From Corallochytrium limacisporum (taxonomy: Eukaryota; Opisthokonta): a DNA stretch of 41,351 nucleotides. Shown here in pieces: positions 1 to 8,725 of the stretch. The stretch lies in assembly GCA_002811645.1 (NCBI GenBank), contig PDIP01000151.1, forward strand, positions 1 to 41,351, in the 5' to 3' direction. How positions within the stretch are numbered: position 1 is the stretch's first letter; every line of letters starts with the position of its first letter. The translations under genes were made by a program, and so were the position numbers. The notes under the pieces were generated by a model. That model saw nothing but the letters and a program-made list of their open reading frames with translations, searched no databases and was not told the DNA's origin.

Positions 1-30
1 AACCCTAACCCTAACCCTAACCGTAACCCT
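1..30. repeat. Telomeric repeat, C-strand (AACCCT units)
   Basis: Five hexamer units read AACCCT, AACCCT, AACCCT, AACCGT, AACCCT; the fourth is a one-base variant. The complementary strand is TTAGGG-type. C-rich sequence at the 5' end of the plus strand is the orientation expected at the left end of a chromosome. Only 30 bp are present, so the array is probably truncated by assembly. An interstitial telomeric remnant is possible but less likely, because it starts at base 1. Confidence 0.9.
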
Positions 31-709
31 TTTACATGGTCTGTTCTCCTTTATTTACTAACCAGCAGCACCCCGTTCACCCATATCACTACCCAATGCA
101 TTTACAGCCCCTGCAAGTGACCGTTTCTTTACGGACCTTGAAGTTCCCAATATTTGCTACCATCGTAATCGCTTTCGCAGGTGGCAAATGCGCGCATATT
201 CACAATAACCAATTTCGAAGCAAAGGAATAAAACTGTTCCGAATTTCCCGTGAATGTAGTATTGCACCAAGCACGAAACTCAAGGAACCCCTTCCCCCCA
301 ACACCCAAGGGGGGTGGGCATCCGCCGAGGGAGGGCCGAAAGGGGAAACGGGCGGAGATAATAACAGTGGACACACAGCTAGAGGCATATATCGGCTTTA
401 CCAACATCATGTTTTCTTCATTCTCACAAGCGCCGTGAAAGGCCCTAGCTTAGTGGATTTTTGACTAGAATTGCGAGGGTTTGGTGGAATATTCTCATGG
501 AACTTGCGGGATCGGCATTCATGATCAGCGAGAGGCGACGCAACAGGTATTTAAACAGACTAGCATCGAACTGACAAACCAGTCCTTTACAGTAATTCAG
601 TAAGAGACAAAATTACAACAAGAAGATAATCTTTCAAACACCTGATAGCTACCTCCTTGTCTTATTGAACACAGCTACATCAACAACACTACATCATCAA
701 TACTACATC
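31..709. other. Subtelomeric intergenic region
   Basis: No convincing coding frame is seen between the telomere and the first gene. A block at about 290-350 combines a C-run and G-runs and can fold on itself. The last 150 bases are A/C-rich and look like a transcribed leader of the downstream gene. A possible TATA box is listed separately. Confidence 0.6.
548..555 (+). promoter_or_regulatory. Possible TATA box for the 710 gene
   Basis: TATTTAAA lies 162 nt upstream of the ATG at 710, followed by an A/C-rich leader. The same octamer occurs upstream of the rhodopsin-cyclase gene (25153-25160). Assigned by motif and position only. Confidence 0.4.
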
Positions 710-1714
710 ATGGCTCCCATCGCTAACGCTGCTCTGGCTTCTTCCGCCCATGCCACTGGATATTTCTACCTGATTAACACCTCTAACATGATTGGTGGTA
801 ACATGGACACTGATAACTTTACTGGCCTGTTTGAGGAAGAATCGTACGTATGGCCTAACCAAGGTCAGTTCAATTCCAACGCCACCGTTGCCACTCTAGT
901 CGGCTCCGAACACGCCTGTGACTTCAACTCAAAGGAATTGTCCATCGACCTGGAAATGAACGAAGGCAGTCTAAACATGGATATCAATGCAAGCTACCAG
1001 AATGGTCTCTGCAGTGTGACCATCCACAACGCGTCCCCTCAAGCCCGCTCCTCCGGCAACAGCTTTGCCGATCCAAGCACTGTCACAGTCTGGGCCTCCA
1101 ATATCAAACAGGACGAGGGTGCCCAGCCGGCCACCGTCCTCTCCACATGCAGTACCCAAGACTATCTGGCCAACCGCGGCTGTGACGGGGTTACCATGCA
1201 ACAACAAGACGGCGGATTGAACGTACCATACACAGGACATCTGGTTGGTACCAACGTGAATACCACCATTGGCGGCTACTGGGGCGTGGACCAAACGCTC
1301 GCAGCCGATCTGTTTGTCAAATCCACAGGCACTTGGCCCTCTCAAGCTTCCTACGGCTTTGCTACTACAGATTTTGGTATGATTGCTGACGAGAAGGCCT
1401 GTAATGTGAAGAATATCGGCGTGTGCATCAACTTTATTATGAACATGGGAAGTGCCACCGTTGTGTTCGACTTTGAATGGCAGAATGGCGGATGTCAAGC
1501 TATCTACAAGTCCGCCACTTATGCTGCCGGAGTCAGTGGTAGCCCGTTGGACAGCAAGGACACCATCCTGGCGGTGACTAAGCCCATCACCGACACTGGT
1601 GTGCCTGTCGTCAACATTGCCGCTTGCACCGCTGAGGAGTACAACAACAACACGTGCAAGAACGCCCCTAAGGACAAGGTTGTTGGTGGCATTAACTTGC
1701 CCGACAAGAACTAA
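710..1714 (+). CDS. Putative secreted protein with tandemly duplicated four-cysteine domain
   Basis: A 334-residue protein of no family I recognise. The ATG at 710 is the first ATG of this frame; the frame extends upstream only through a TTG codon. Two copies of a domain of about 150 residues are clear. Copy A (about 18-173) has a WP pair at 48-49 and cysteines 70, 101, 147 and 158; copy B (about 189-331) has WP at 209-210 and cysteines 231, 262, 306 and 316. Cysteine spacings are 31/46/11 against 31/44/10, and both copies end in a GG-[LI]-N-[VL]-P motif. Copy B has one extra cysteine (239). Conserved cysteines and about seven N-glycosylation sequons (for example N23, N36, N57, N93, N107, N184) suggest an extracellular glycoprotein. 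The N-terminus ends in an AxA-like site (SSAHA/TG) but is short and weakly hydrophobic, so the signal peptide is uncertain. It is the gene nearest the telomere. Confidence 0.75.
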   Translation: MAPIANAALASSAHATGYFYLINTSNMIGGNMDTDNFTGLFEEESYVWPNQGQFNSNATVATLVGSEHACDFNSKELSIDLEMNEGSLNMDINASYQNGLCSVTIHNASPQARSSGNSFADPSTVTVWASNIKQDEGAQPATVLSTCSTQDYLANRGCDGVTMQQQDGGLNVPYTGHLVGTNVNTTIGGYWGVDQTLAADLFVKSTGTWPSQASYGFATTDFGMIADEKACNVKNIGVCINFIMNMGSATVVFDFEWQNGGCQAIYKSATYAAGVSGSPLDSKDTILAVTKPITDTGVPVVNIAACTAEEYNNNTCKNAPKDKVVGGINLPDKN

Positions 1715-1903
1715 AGTGCTTTCCATGGTGACGCGCGTTATACACCTGGGCAAATGTTCACAGAACGGAGATTTAACGAGATGTCAACCACCCTTCTTGG
1801 GGTAGCGCCCCATTGCACTTGCATGTGGCTTTAACACATCCTTACGTTTACCTGACACTAAATCTGCCATTGGAAGCTCTTTAAAACCATTTCAGTGCTT
1901 TAT

Positions 1904-3046
1904 CTATGTAAACTTGTTAGCTACTTGCCCAGATTCGATGTCGACTGGGGGTCCCTCCGTCTTCCATGACACATTTACACTATCTGCATCAGTGCACGAC
2001 ATAGTTCGTACAGAGGGCGAAGGCCCCTCAGACTGTTTCTTTTCTAAGTGACGGATCATGCCATTCACATTCTTCCAGGTAATATACACGATTAGAGTCA
2101 AAAAGCAGGCGACCGGCAGAAACACAATCATCCAGATAATCGTGTACACATTCACGAAATCGCTTGGATGCGTACTCATCAGATACAAGCCCTCAATGGT
2201 GACCATCCAGCCAACGACCACAATGACGCCTTGAACGATAGTATTCAAGACATTCAATCCGTCCAGAACCCTTGGATTCAGATCGGGCTTCAGTCTGTAG
2301 AGGATGGAGATTATGTGCAATGGCTGGTCAGCGGCGGCCAGAAAGGCGAGGACACTGGCAGGCCGAGCAGCCACAGCCCAGCTAAGATCTTGAAGTAATG
2401 GTCCAAACAAAATACCAAGACCAGCAACTAAAAGAGTACCAGCATGATGAGCTTCTTGAATCTTCAGAACCCCTTCCGTGTCGGAAAGCTCCAGAACGTA
2501 CGGAACAAGAAGCAACGGAAGAGCCCAGCCAAAGTCAGCGATTGAGCTGTTTATAACTTGCAAGATGCCGTCCTGGTCACGAAGAATGAAGCCCGGTGCC
2601 CAGATCTTAAACGGAAACAGAATAAGAAATTGAAGGAAAACCAGTGTTGAGACGACCAGTTTGAGTACTGCTCGGGAGAACTTTTTCTTCTTCACAGATT
2701 GATCAAAATCAGCGAATCGGAATATCCGCGGATAGACACAGATGCCCAAACGATACACGAAGAGACATGCGAGGAAGAGTAAAACGTACACTGTGGACGT
2801 GAGAAATATAAGAGAAACATCATTGTTGAGGAAAAATGGCAAGAGACAAGTGCTCTTGAACTCTTCTATGATGTAGGTCAAGTCACCATTAGCTGCAGCA
2901 TCACAGGCGACCGGTGTCAAATATCCATCAGTACACATCTGCGGGAAGACACTCTGACATTCTGCGGAATTAATGTCTTGTAAGCACACATTACATCCTG
3001 TCTGAATGTATGCTGGAAAACTATCGAATGATGCAGCTGTCGGCAT
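1904..3046 (-). CDS. Seven-transmembrane protein with six-cysteine N-terminal segment
   Basis: A 380-residue integral membrane protein with no recognised family. The start is the first ATG in frame; the ORF continues upstream only through GTG. Residues 1-67 form a hydrophilic segment with six cysteines (18, 21, 30, 38, 48, 67), followed by seven hydrophobic stretches between roughly residues 75 and 345 and a charged tail of about 45 residues rich in Ser/Thr. This order (Cys-rich ectodomain, seven helices, cytosolic tail) resembles a receptor, but I see no DRY, NPxxY or retinal-lysine motif and would not call it a GPCR. There is no cleavable signal peptide. It converges on the 710 gene with 189 bp between stop codons. 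It could equally be a channel-accessory protein or a transporter. Confidence 0.75.
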   Translation of the reverse strand: MPTAASFDSFPAYIQTGCNVCLQDINSAECQSVFPQMCTDGYLTPVACDAAANGDLTYIIEEFKSTCLLPFFLNNDVSLIFLTSTVYVLLFLACLFVYRLGICVYPRIFRFADFDQSVKKKKFSRAVLKLVVSTLVFLQFLILFPFKIWAPGFILRDQDGILQVINSSIADFGWALPLLLVPYVLELSDTEGVLKIQEAHHAGTLLVAGLGILFGPLLQDLSWAVAARPASVLAFLAAADQPLHIISILYRLKPDLNPRVLDGLNVLNTIVQGVIVVVGWMVTIEGLYLMSTHPSDFVNVYTIIWMIVFLPVACFLTLIVYITWKNVNGMIRHLEKKQSEGPSPSVRTMSCTDADSVNVSWKTEGPPVDIESGQVANKFT

Positions 3047-4320
3047 TTTTTGATCCCTGTGTTTACATCCACGTACCACACTCGTGATTCCCTGAGTTGT
3101 GCATTCTGCTCAATCCCCGATCTTACAGATCCCTTCTCATCTTTGTCCAAATAGTTCGGTGTGACATGTGGGGAACGCATCCCAAAACCGTCCATTCTGC
3201 AGGACCAAGTCATACAAGACTTAAAGTACACAGGCCAATGACCGTGAACTTCTCTGCGCAGCTGGTATGGGGACGAATTGTTCGGAACCGCCCCAGATAG
3301 TTAACTTTGGGAAACAAAGCCCCCGAGGGGAAAGGGGGAAAGCCGAGAGGACCTGTGACAGTGGACCGTTTCATCTGTGGACCAAAGGTAGTGTTACTTT
3401 GTCTTAGTACTACGGTTCACTATGATGACTGTTCCTTCGAAAAAGATCACTTCCGTACCCCATCGGGTGATGTTTTACATAGGGGCTCTAAAGAGCCAAG
3501 TAAGCATTGACTGTTCCACCTGGAACGATCTTCGTACCACACTTATCAATCACTTCTGCTCGAACAAAACCAAGCATATAGGCGAACAGCATCATTTGGC
3601 TTCATGACTAGCTTGATGTGGTGCTTCCTCTTGATTGTTCCGTCGGTCTACAGTAAACCGTGCAGTCACATACACCGTCGAGTACCCAGGTTGTTCACCA
3701 AGCGCTGCAGTGTGCGCACAAGGGACCCCTCACCTTAATGAGGGAGTGGGTGGAAGTAGGACGAATTAGCCCTGCCTTCTTGTATGTGTAATCTGTTTTT
3801 TTTTTTGTTTTTGTTTGGCGATATACGCGTTGGAGAAGGTGGGGACATAACACCAACCCGCAGCAGCCGGCTCTACTAAGTGAGGAACCCCCTAGTGGCT
3901 ATTGGTTATTGGGGAAAGGAAAAGGTTGGGGTAGTAATTTGGATTCCTAAGTGCCGACCATATTATTTGTTAAGGATTTCAAAATGGAATCACTTCACTG
4001 GTTTGAGCCAGTTTCTTAGTGCAGGAAGCAACGGGGCCAGAAATCTTACTCCACTTTCATGTCATGGCTTCTTCGTAAGTCGCGGTGTTTGTATTCGTAG
4101 ATCGTTCATAGCTTGGACAGGATGTATGCGGGCGCACAAGTTTTCCCGTTTGAGTATTAGCGTGCGTAGTGGCTCCGAAGAAACCTAGGACTCATGTTCC
4201 CCGACAGGGGATGGGAAAAGACTTTCCATGTCCCTTTGAAAATGTAGCGAATTTGGTCCGGGCCCATACAATGCCTGCTGTGGAAAGGAAAATTGTTCGG
4301 GCGGTCCAGTAGTAAGGAAG

Positions 4321-5082
4321 ATGGGCCCGCTCCTCAAACAATATCTGTGTAGCAGAAACCCCCCATCGGCCGCATGTTTCACCGTGTACTTTTATGCACA
4401 GAGAGCGAAAGTTCAAGCTGTACGGCTCCAAGTCTTGGACCTTACAAGAGGCTGCTTTGGGCCTTCCGCAAGGGGGAATTCCGCCCTTCTAGTACAGTGT
4501 ACCCTGCATGTTCGTGAAGCATGGCGATTCTGGAACGCGCAAGTATGTGATCCTTCACCACAACTTTCTTTGAGAGTCCCTGTTTTCGTGCCGGCCGGCA
4601 GGTTGAAGATGGTAGGAGTGTATCGATCATCCTCGCAGGTGTACTACCCAGATGAGCCAAGGATGGAACCATGGCGACATTTTCTGCTTCCCCAGCAAAA
4701 GTGGAGAAAACATTTTATATCCGGATACTACTTGAAACAGTGCAAAGAGGTTCACAATGAGGTGCAGTGGGGATTTCTTTCTCCAACTGCTCTTTTTTCG
4801 ATTTGCCGCGCGCTTGCCCGTCATATAGCTCTATCTCACAGAAGCAACAGCAGGAATTGTCAGGCGAGAACACAGAATACTTTCGAAACAGTAGGACAGC
4901 ACACACAACTTCTCACTCTGTTTACGCGCCCCGTCCTTGTATGGAATTTCTTCCATTTGGTATCAATTCAAAATTGTCATCACATTGTCCATACATGTTC
5001 GTTCCTGCGCGTTGTTGATAGAGCTGCACGGATAGTACAGTGTACCCTGATTGTTACTTTGGTTTGCACGGTAGAACAGTAG
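4321..5082 (+). CDS. Doubtful hypothetical ORF, 253 aa
   Basis: This is the longest uninterrupted ATG-initiated frame in otherwise non-coding sequence of the window. By a rough estimate for about 50% GC DNA, such a length arises by chance well under once in this much intergenic sequence. However, the translation is rich in Cys, His, Gln, Arg and Trp in the way random sequence is, has no domain I recognise, and contains both copies of the exact 17-bp repeat. It may be a lineage-specific gene, a decayed one, or chance. Confidence 0.15.
   Translation: MGPLLKQYLCSRNPPSAACFTVYFYAQRAKVQAVRLQVLDLTRGCFGPSARGNSALLVQCTLHVREAWRFWNAQVCDPSPQLSLRVPVFVPAGRLKMVGVYRSSSQVYYPDEPRMEPWRHFLLPQQKWRKHFISGYYLKQCKEVHNEVQWGFLSPTALFSICRALARHIALSHRSNSRNCQARTQNTFETVGQHTQLLTLFTRPVLVWNFFHLVSIQNCHHIVHTCSFLRVVDRAARIVQCTLIVTLVCTVEQ
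4490..4506. repeat. 17-bp direct repeat, copy 1
   Basis: TAGTACAGTGTACCCTG occurs here and again at 5033-5049, 543 bp downstream on the same strand. It contains the near-palindrome GTACAGTGTAC. Flanking bases do not match, so this is not a clear transposon end. Confidence 0.6.
5033..5049. repeat. 17-bp direct repeat, copy 2
   Basis: Exact second copy of the 17-mer at 4490-4506. It could be a regulatory site or a leftover of local duplication; the sequence gives no further indication. Confidence 0.6.
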
Positions 5083-5325
5083 AATGTTCGCTACAAGGCA
5101 GAGGAACCTCGCCGGTCCGGGGAGTGCTAGATCTACGGTGAGGGACTGCATTCGGACTATTGAAAGTAAATCCAACACGAGTGCGGGCAGAGGGCACTGT
5201 TTGGACACACAGCAACAGATCGCGCAGGAAACGACACTACCAAAAGGTACTTCACCGATTAATGGATCGCAAATGCCCGGGGGGAGAGGCCCGCCCGATG
5301 GGTTTACTTTGTCCTTCTGTATGAG

Positions 5326-6498
5326 ATGGTTAGAAAGAAATCGCCCGGCTTTCCCAATATGCTGTACACCAGTATTCTCGTCGGTGTTTCTTTGATGTTC
5401 TCGGCTGTGACTGCCACTCCCGTTAGGTTGGAGCGCTATGAGGATCCACTTTCTCAGGTGACGGAAAACTACGTACATCGCCATGAGGTCAAGGCGAATT
5501 CTCAGCGGCCACCGGACCACAAGCTATGCGAGCGCGAAGATTTTCGTGATGTGACCATGAAGTTGATTGGCGAGTCCACTTTGTACGGACTCTTCGGTGA
5601 GAATCGCCATGCACAGATCCTTGAAGCATCAGCACTGGCGCATGTGGACTCCACATTCTACGTCGTTTTCGACTCCCTCGATGCTATTGGTGTTGTTAAT
5701 CACCCCTACGATTTAAATGACCCAGTGAATTATCTCAATGGTGATGTGTCCGGTGACAGTCAGTTTGAAGGCATTGCATACAACGAGGACAGAGGAACCT
5801 TCTTTGTGTTGAAAGAGAGTATTGAACATAAGGATGGATACAGGCCGGCCACCTTGGAAATCAAATTCAAAACGCCTGAGGGCTCTGGATATGACATTCT
5901 GGAGACTTGCGTTGTCGAATACGAACTAGATACCGAGAACAAGGGATTCGAGGGCTGCTTGTTCCACAACCGAAAGCCTGAGAACACTGCTGGCAAAGAT
6001 GATCCACTTCCTGCCGGTGAATACTTGATTGGCTTGTGTGAGGGTAATCATTGTAAGGGAGGAAGCAAGGGTCAGGAACGAGGAAATGGTCGAATGGTCA
6101 TCTCTAAGCGCATTCCTGCCCATGGGGAACAGGATCATTGCCAGTGGCAACCAGTGAAGACCATTCATATTCCCAAGAAAGCTCATTTTAAGGACTACAG
6201 TGGTGTGGCTACCCTGGACAATACTATTGCGATTACTTCCCAGGAAGATTCTGCTGTCTGGATGGGTACTTTCGACTTTGAGAAACTGGACTTTGCAGAT
6301 GATGATGGTGAAGTCTATTTCTTCCCTCGTGACGCTAACTGCGAACAGATCTACTGTAATATTGAAGGCATCCAGTTCATCTCACGATATGAGATCACAG
6401 TCGTTAGTGATCGCATGAAAGGTAGTGGGCGCCAGAGTTGGACATGTCTCCAGAAAGATCAGTCCATGCATTCTTTCCAGCTGCCAAGACAGAAATGA
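5326..6498 (+). CDS. Secreted beta-propeller-like protein (SdiA-regulated / phytase-esterase-like)
   Basis: A 390-residue protein. A basic N-terminus followed by a hydrophobic stretch (about residues 12-29) ending in AVTA/TP is a typical signal peptide; Met12 (5359) would also serve as a start and gives a cleaner signal sequence. The mature part shows repeated beta-strand patterns of the type aVVFD, FEGIAY, FFVLKES and FKDYSGVA, spaced like propeller blades. It also has an LCEGNxC-x-GG segment and GNGRMV, which I associate with uncharacterised secreted proteins of the SdiA-regulated or esterase-like phytase group. No catalytic residues can be assigned. It probably acts outside the cell or in the secretory lumen. 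The gene converges on the site-2 protease gene with 89 bp between the stop codons. Confidence 0.75.
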   Translation: MVRKKSPGFPNMLYTSILVGVSLMFSAVTATPVRLERYEDPLSQVTENYVHRHEVKANSQRPPDHKLCEREDFRDVTMKLIGESTLYGLFGENRHAQILEASALAHVDSTFYVVFDSLDAIGVVNHPYDLNDPVNYLNGDVSGDSQFEGIAYNEDRGTFFVLKESIEHKDGYRPATLEIKFKTPEGSGYDILETCVVEYELDTENKGFEGCLFHNRKPENTAGKDDPLPAGEYLIGLCEGNHCKGGSKGQERGNGRMVISKRIPAHGEQDHCQWQPVKTIHIPKKAHFKDYSGVATLDNTIAITSQEDSAVWMGTFDFEKLDFADDDGEVYFFPRDANCEQIYCNIEGIQFISRYEITVVSDRMKGSGRQSWTCLQKDQSMHSFQLPRQK

Positions 6499-6587
6499 AC
6501 TATGTAGGAACACAACTATGAAACGGTCATGACCGTACTCTTGGAGACTACTGTAATAGAGGAGCTATGAAAAACGCGATATACGAC

Positions 6588-8267
6588 TTATTCCCCAAGA
6601 CTTATGAGAGCCGCTGCCATGTTTGCTACCATCAACCCGGACCCAACGAACAGAATGACCCGGGCAATTAGAATCCTCCAAAAGTCATTGTGAGGGATGA
6701 GGATACGCAAGGCGGCAGCGACAGTGTACTGTCCGTCTAGAAAATACGCAGGCACAATATTCAAAAGGGCGAGAGCCCCGCTAAGGCTGAGAGTGTACCG
6801 TAGTGTGAGAGTCCAATGCATAGGGAATGACGCACTGAACACTCCAGTTTTCGGAATGAAGTCACTCATTCCAATTGTGTGAATGAGCTCCAAAGGATCG
6901 CCGAAGAAGATTGCGGGAGGCGGTAAATGCTTCCGATCCTCTCCAGCCTCTGCAGCATGGAACTCTCCTAAAAACCCAGCGTGCCGCTTGGATGGCACGT
7001 AGTCGAGCATTAACAGCTGTACCGGTGCTGGGGGAATGTTTGGGAAGAAGCACTCGTGACCCACTTGACCACAGTCCTTGTGCTCATCACACCTTTTACT
7101 GTTGATCACCTTCCGTACGGGTAAGCACGAGTGGTTTGTTTCCGTGTAGCGATGTCCATCATCGGCCTGGACTTCCTCGGCATCACCATCGTCACCGACA
7201 CTGTCATCATTGTCCTTTTCATCTACGGCTCGACGATTGTGAAAGCAAAGACGTGATTCCCTAAAATCACCATGGTCAATCAAGGCCCGATCACAGCAGT
7301 CTAGACTCCCGTCGTCGTCGCGAACAAACTCTGCGGGATCCAAAAGGGTGGTACCAGCTTCCAAGGTCTCATATTCACCGCTGTGGCTTCCTTCTTGGCT
7401 CACACAGTACCCATTGTGAACTTTATTGCGCATACGCAAAAGGCAGTCGATCCACTGATCTGCGCCCGTAATGTCACACGCACCGGAGTCTATGGATACT
7501 ACCCGATCACCCACCTTCATTACCGAAAACATTGGACTTTGCCGCGGGAGTTCCACAACAACTGCTCCGTGCCCTGAACCGTACAAAGGTACAAAGAAAT
7601 ACGGCGAGAGTGCCAGCAGAACCAAGGCAGCAATGGATATCAGCACATTATGCCATACCCCTGCTGTGTATATCCGTAGCTGATTCCATGGGTGTAGCTT
7701 CTCTACGTGGCTGCCGTCCAATTCTACATATGCGCCGGGATACATCAGGGCCAAAAACACACCAAACCCTTCCACCACCACTCCTTCCGTCGCAGCAGCA
7801 ATGGCATGACCCATTTCATGCAACACACCGGCCAGTGCCAGGGCAAAAAAATAGTAACCCAAATGGCTTACTGGTAGATTAACACCAGGTACAACCGGTG
7901 TGAGAAATTGTGCCGACTCCTCGATGTCTACACTACCATCTTCCGCTTCTACCCGGACCGGTGAGAATGTGTAAAACAGATTTAGTGCGAGTACAACCAC
8001 ACTCGATACACTAATAACCAAGGCCGTAAGAATTCCAAGATCAAAATACAGTCTGCTTGCTTTTGGTGCGGCTGTCGCTGTCCGAACAAAAAAGTCATTG
8101 AATTTGGTTGTGAACAGGCTTATGGACGCAAAACTTACCGACATCCCACTTCTTCTCATGAACCGGCCGTAGTGTGGGCGCCAAGCCTTGGTTAATACTC
8201 TATCCAACAGATAGAGGAGCGTCCAAATCCCGAGGACAACCCCGGCGACTGTGGCCAAACGACTCAT
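6588..8267 (-). CDS. MBTPS2: Site-2 protease (membrane zinc metalloprotease, MBTPS2-like)
   Basis: A 559-residue intramembrane metalloprotease of the M50 family, which cleaves membrane-anchored transcription factors (SREBP and ATF6 in animals, SREBP in many fungi) after a first cut by another protease. The zinc motif HEMGH lies at residues 150-154 inside a hydrophobic helix. The second active-site motif, N-x-x-P ending in LDG, is at 503-512 and supplies Asp511. A PDZ-like luminal segment (about 228-345) is followed by a Cys-rich, strongly acidic insertion (about 346-410). I chose the ATG at 8267 because the protein then begins with a hydrophobic helix that aligns with the animal N-terminus; an upstream in-frame ATG at 8354 would add 29 polar residues. 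The overall size is close to that of animal S2P. The substrate is not in this window. Confidence 0.93.
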   Translation of the reverse strand: MSRLATVAGVVLGIWTLLYLLDRVLTKAWRPHYGRFMRRSGMSVSFASISLFTTKFNDFFVRTATAAPKASRLYFDLGILTALVISVSSVVVLALNLFYTFSPVRVEAEDGSVDIEESAQFLTPVVPGVNLPVSHLGYYFFALALAGVLHEMGHAIAAATEGVVVEGFGVFLALMYPGAYVELDGSHVEKLHPWNQLRIYTAGVWHNVLISIAALVLLALSPYFFVPLYGSGHGAVVVELPRQSPMFSVMKVGDRVVSIDSGACDITGADQWIDCLLRMRNKVHNGYCVSQEGSHSGEYETLEAGTTLLDPAEFVRDDDGSLDCCDRALIDHGDFRESRLCFHNRRAVDEKDNDDSVGDDGDAEEVQADDGHRYTETNHSCLPVRKVINSKRCDEHKDCGQVGHECFFPNIPPAPVQLLMLDYVPSKRHAGFLGEFHAAEAGEDRKHLPPPAIFFGDPLELIHTIGMSDFIPKTGVFSASFPMHWTLTLRYTLSLSGALALLNIVPAYFLDGQYTVAAALRILIPHNDFWRILIARVILFVGSGLMVANMAAALISLGE

Positions 8268-8725
8268 CGCGTATGCTATTGACCTACATGGCTGCTTGGC
8301 TGAGGAAGAACACTTTGAATTTAGTTTTCGACTTACTGGGAAAGGCTCTAACATCGGCACAAATATTTTCGATAATCCATTACCGCAATAGCTCAAGTAC
8401 CTTGTTGCTGAACCCACATACACCGCACGCTCGAACCTCCTGTCGCGCTTTCCTAATGGCTGCTTTCCTTATTTGATGGTGGCGGTGGGGATTCAATACT
8501 GCATTCAGTAGCACAGAGATGGGAGGCCAGACCACAGCTATCATTGCCCTAGGCGCTAGGTACTGCCTGGCTTCCCGCCCTCAAACAGTTCGCCCCCTTC
8601 GGGGGAGGGGGGGAAAGAATTCTGGACACGGCGCCGCGTACACATGAACCGACTACAACATTGCAAACTAATGGAAAGAAATGTGATGTATGTAAAGTAA
8701 GGAGCCGGGTTCAGGAAGGATTCAT
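8268..8725. other. Intergenic region between MutS and site-2 protease
   Basis: 458 bp separating two minus-strand genes. It must hold the 3' end of the MutS transcript and the promoter of the protease gene. The only notable structure is a short hairpin, C5-TTC-G5 at 8593-8605 (a cUUCGg-type loop), followed by a G-run. Confidence 0.6.

Larger units (their letters stand above)
3047..5325. other. Intergenic region between divergent genes
   Basis: About 2.3 kb between the 5' ends of two divergent genes. It contains a G-rich block (about 3310-3345), a T-run near 3797-3810, two weakly similar segments 82 bp apart starting at 3426 and 3508, and an exact 17-bp repeat (4490-4506 and 5033-5049). A 253-codon ORF (4321-5082) is listed separately. 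I recognise no RNA gene. Confidence 0.55.

Noticed and set aside
971-1753. 260-codon minus-strand frame over the 710 gene
   Set aside because: The plus strand shows an internally duplicated protein with conserved cysteine spacing, which cannot be a by-product of the other strand.
4476-4490. Sequence resembling a cloning-vector junction (GAATTCCGCCCTT)
   Set aside because: It differs by an extra base from the common vector junction and no other vector sequence flanks it.
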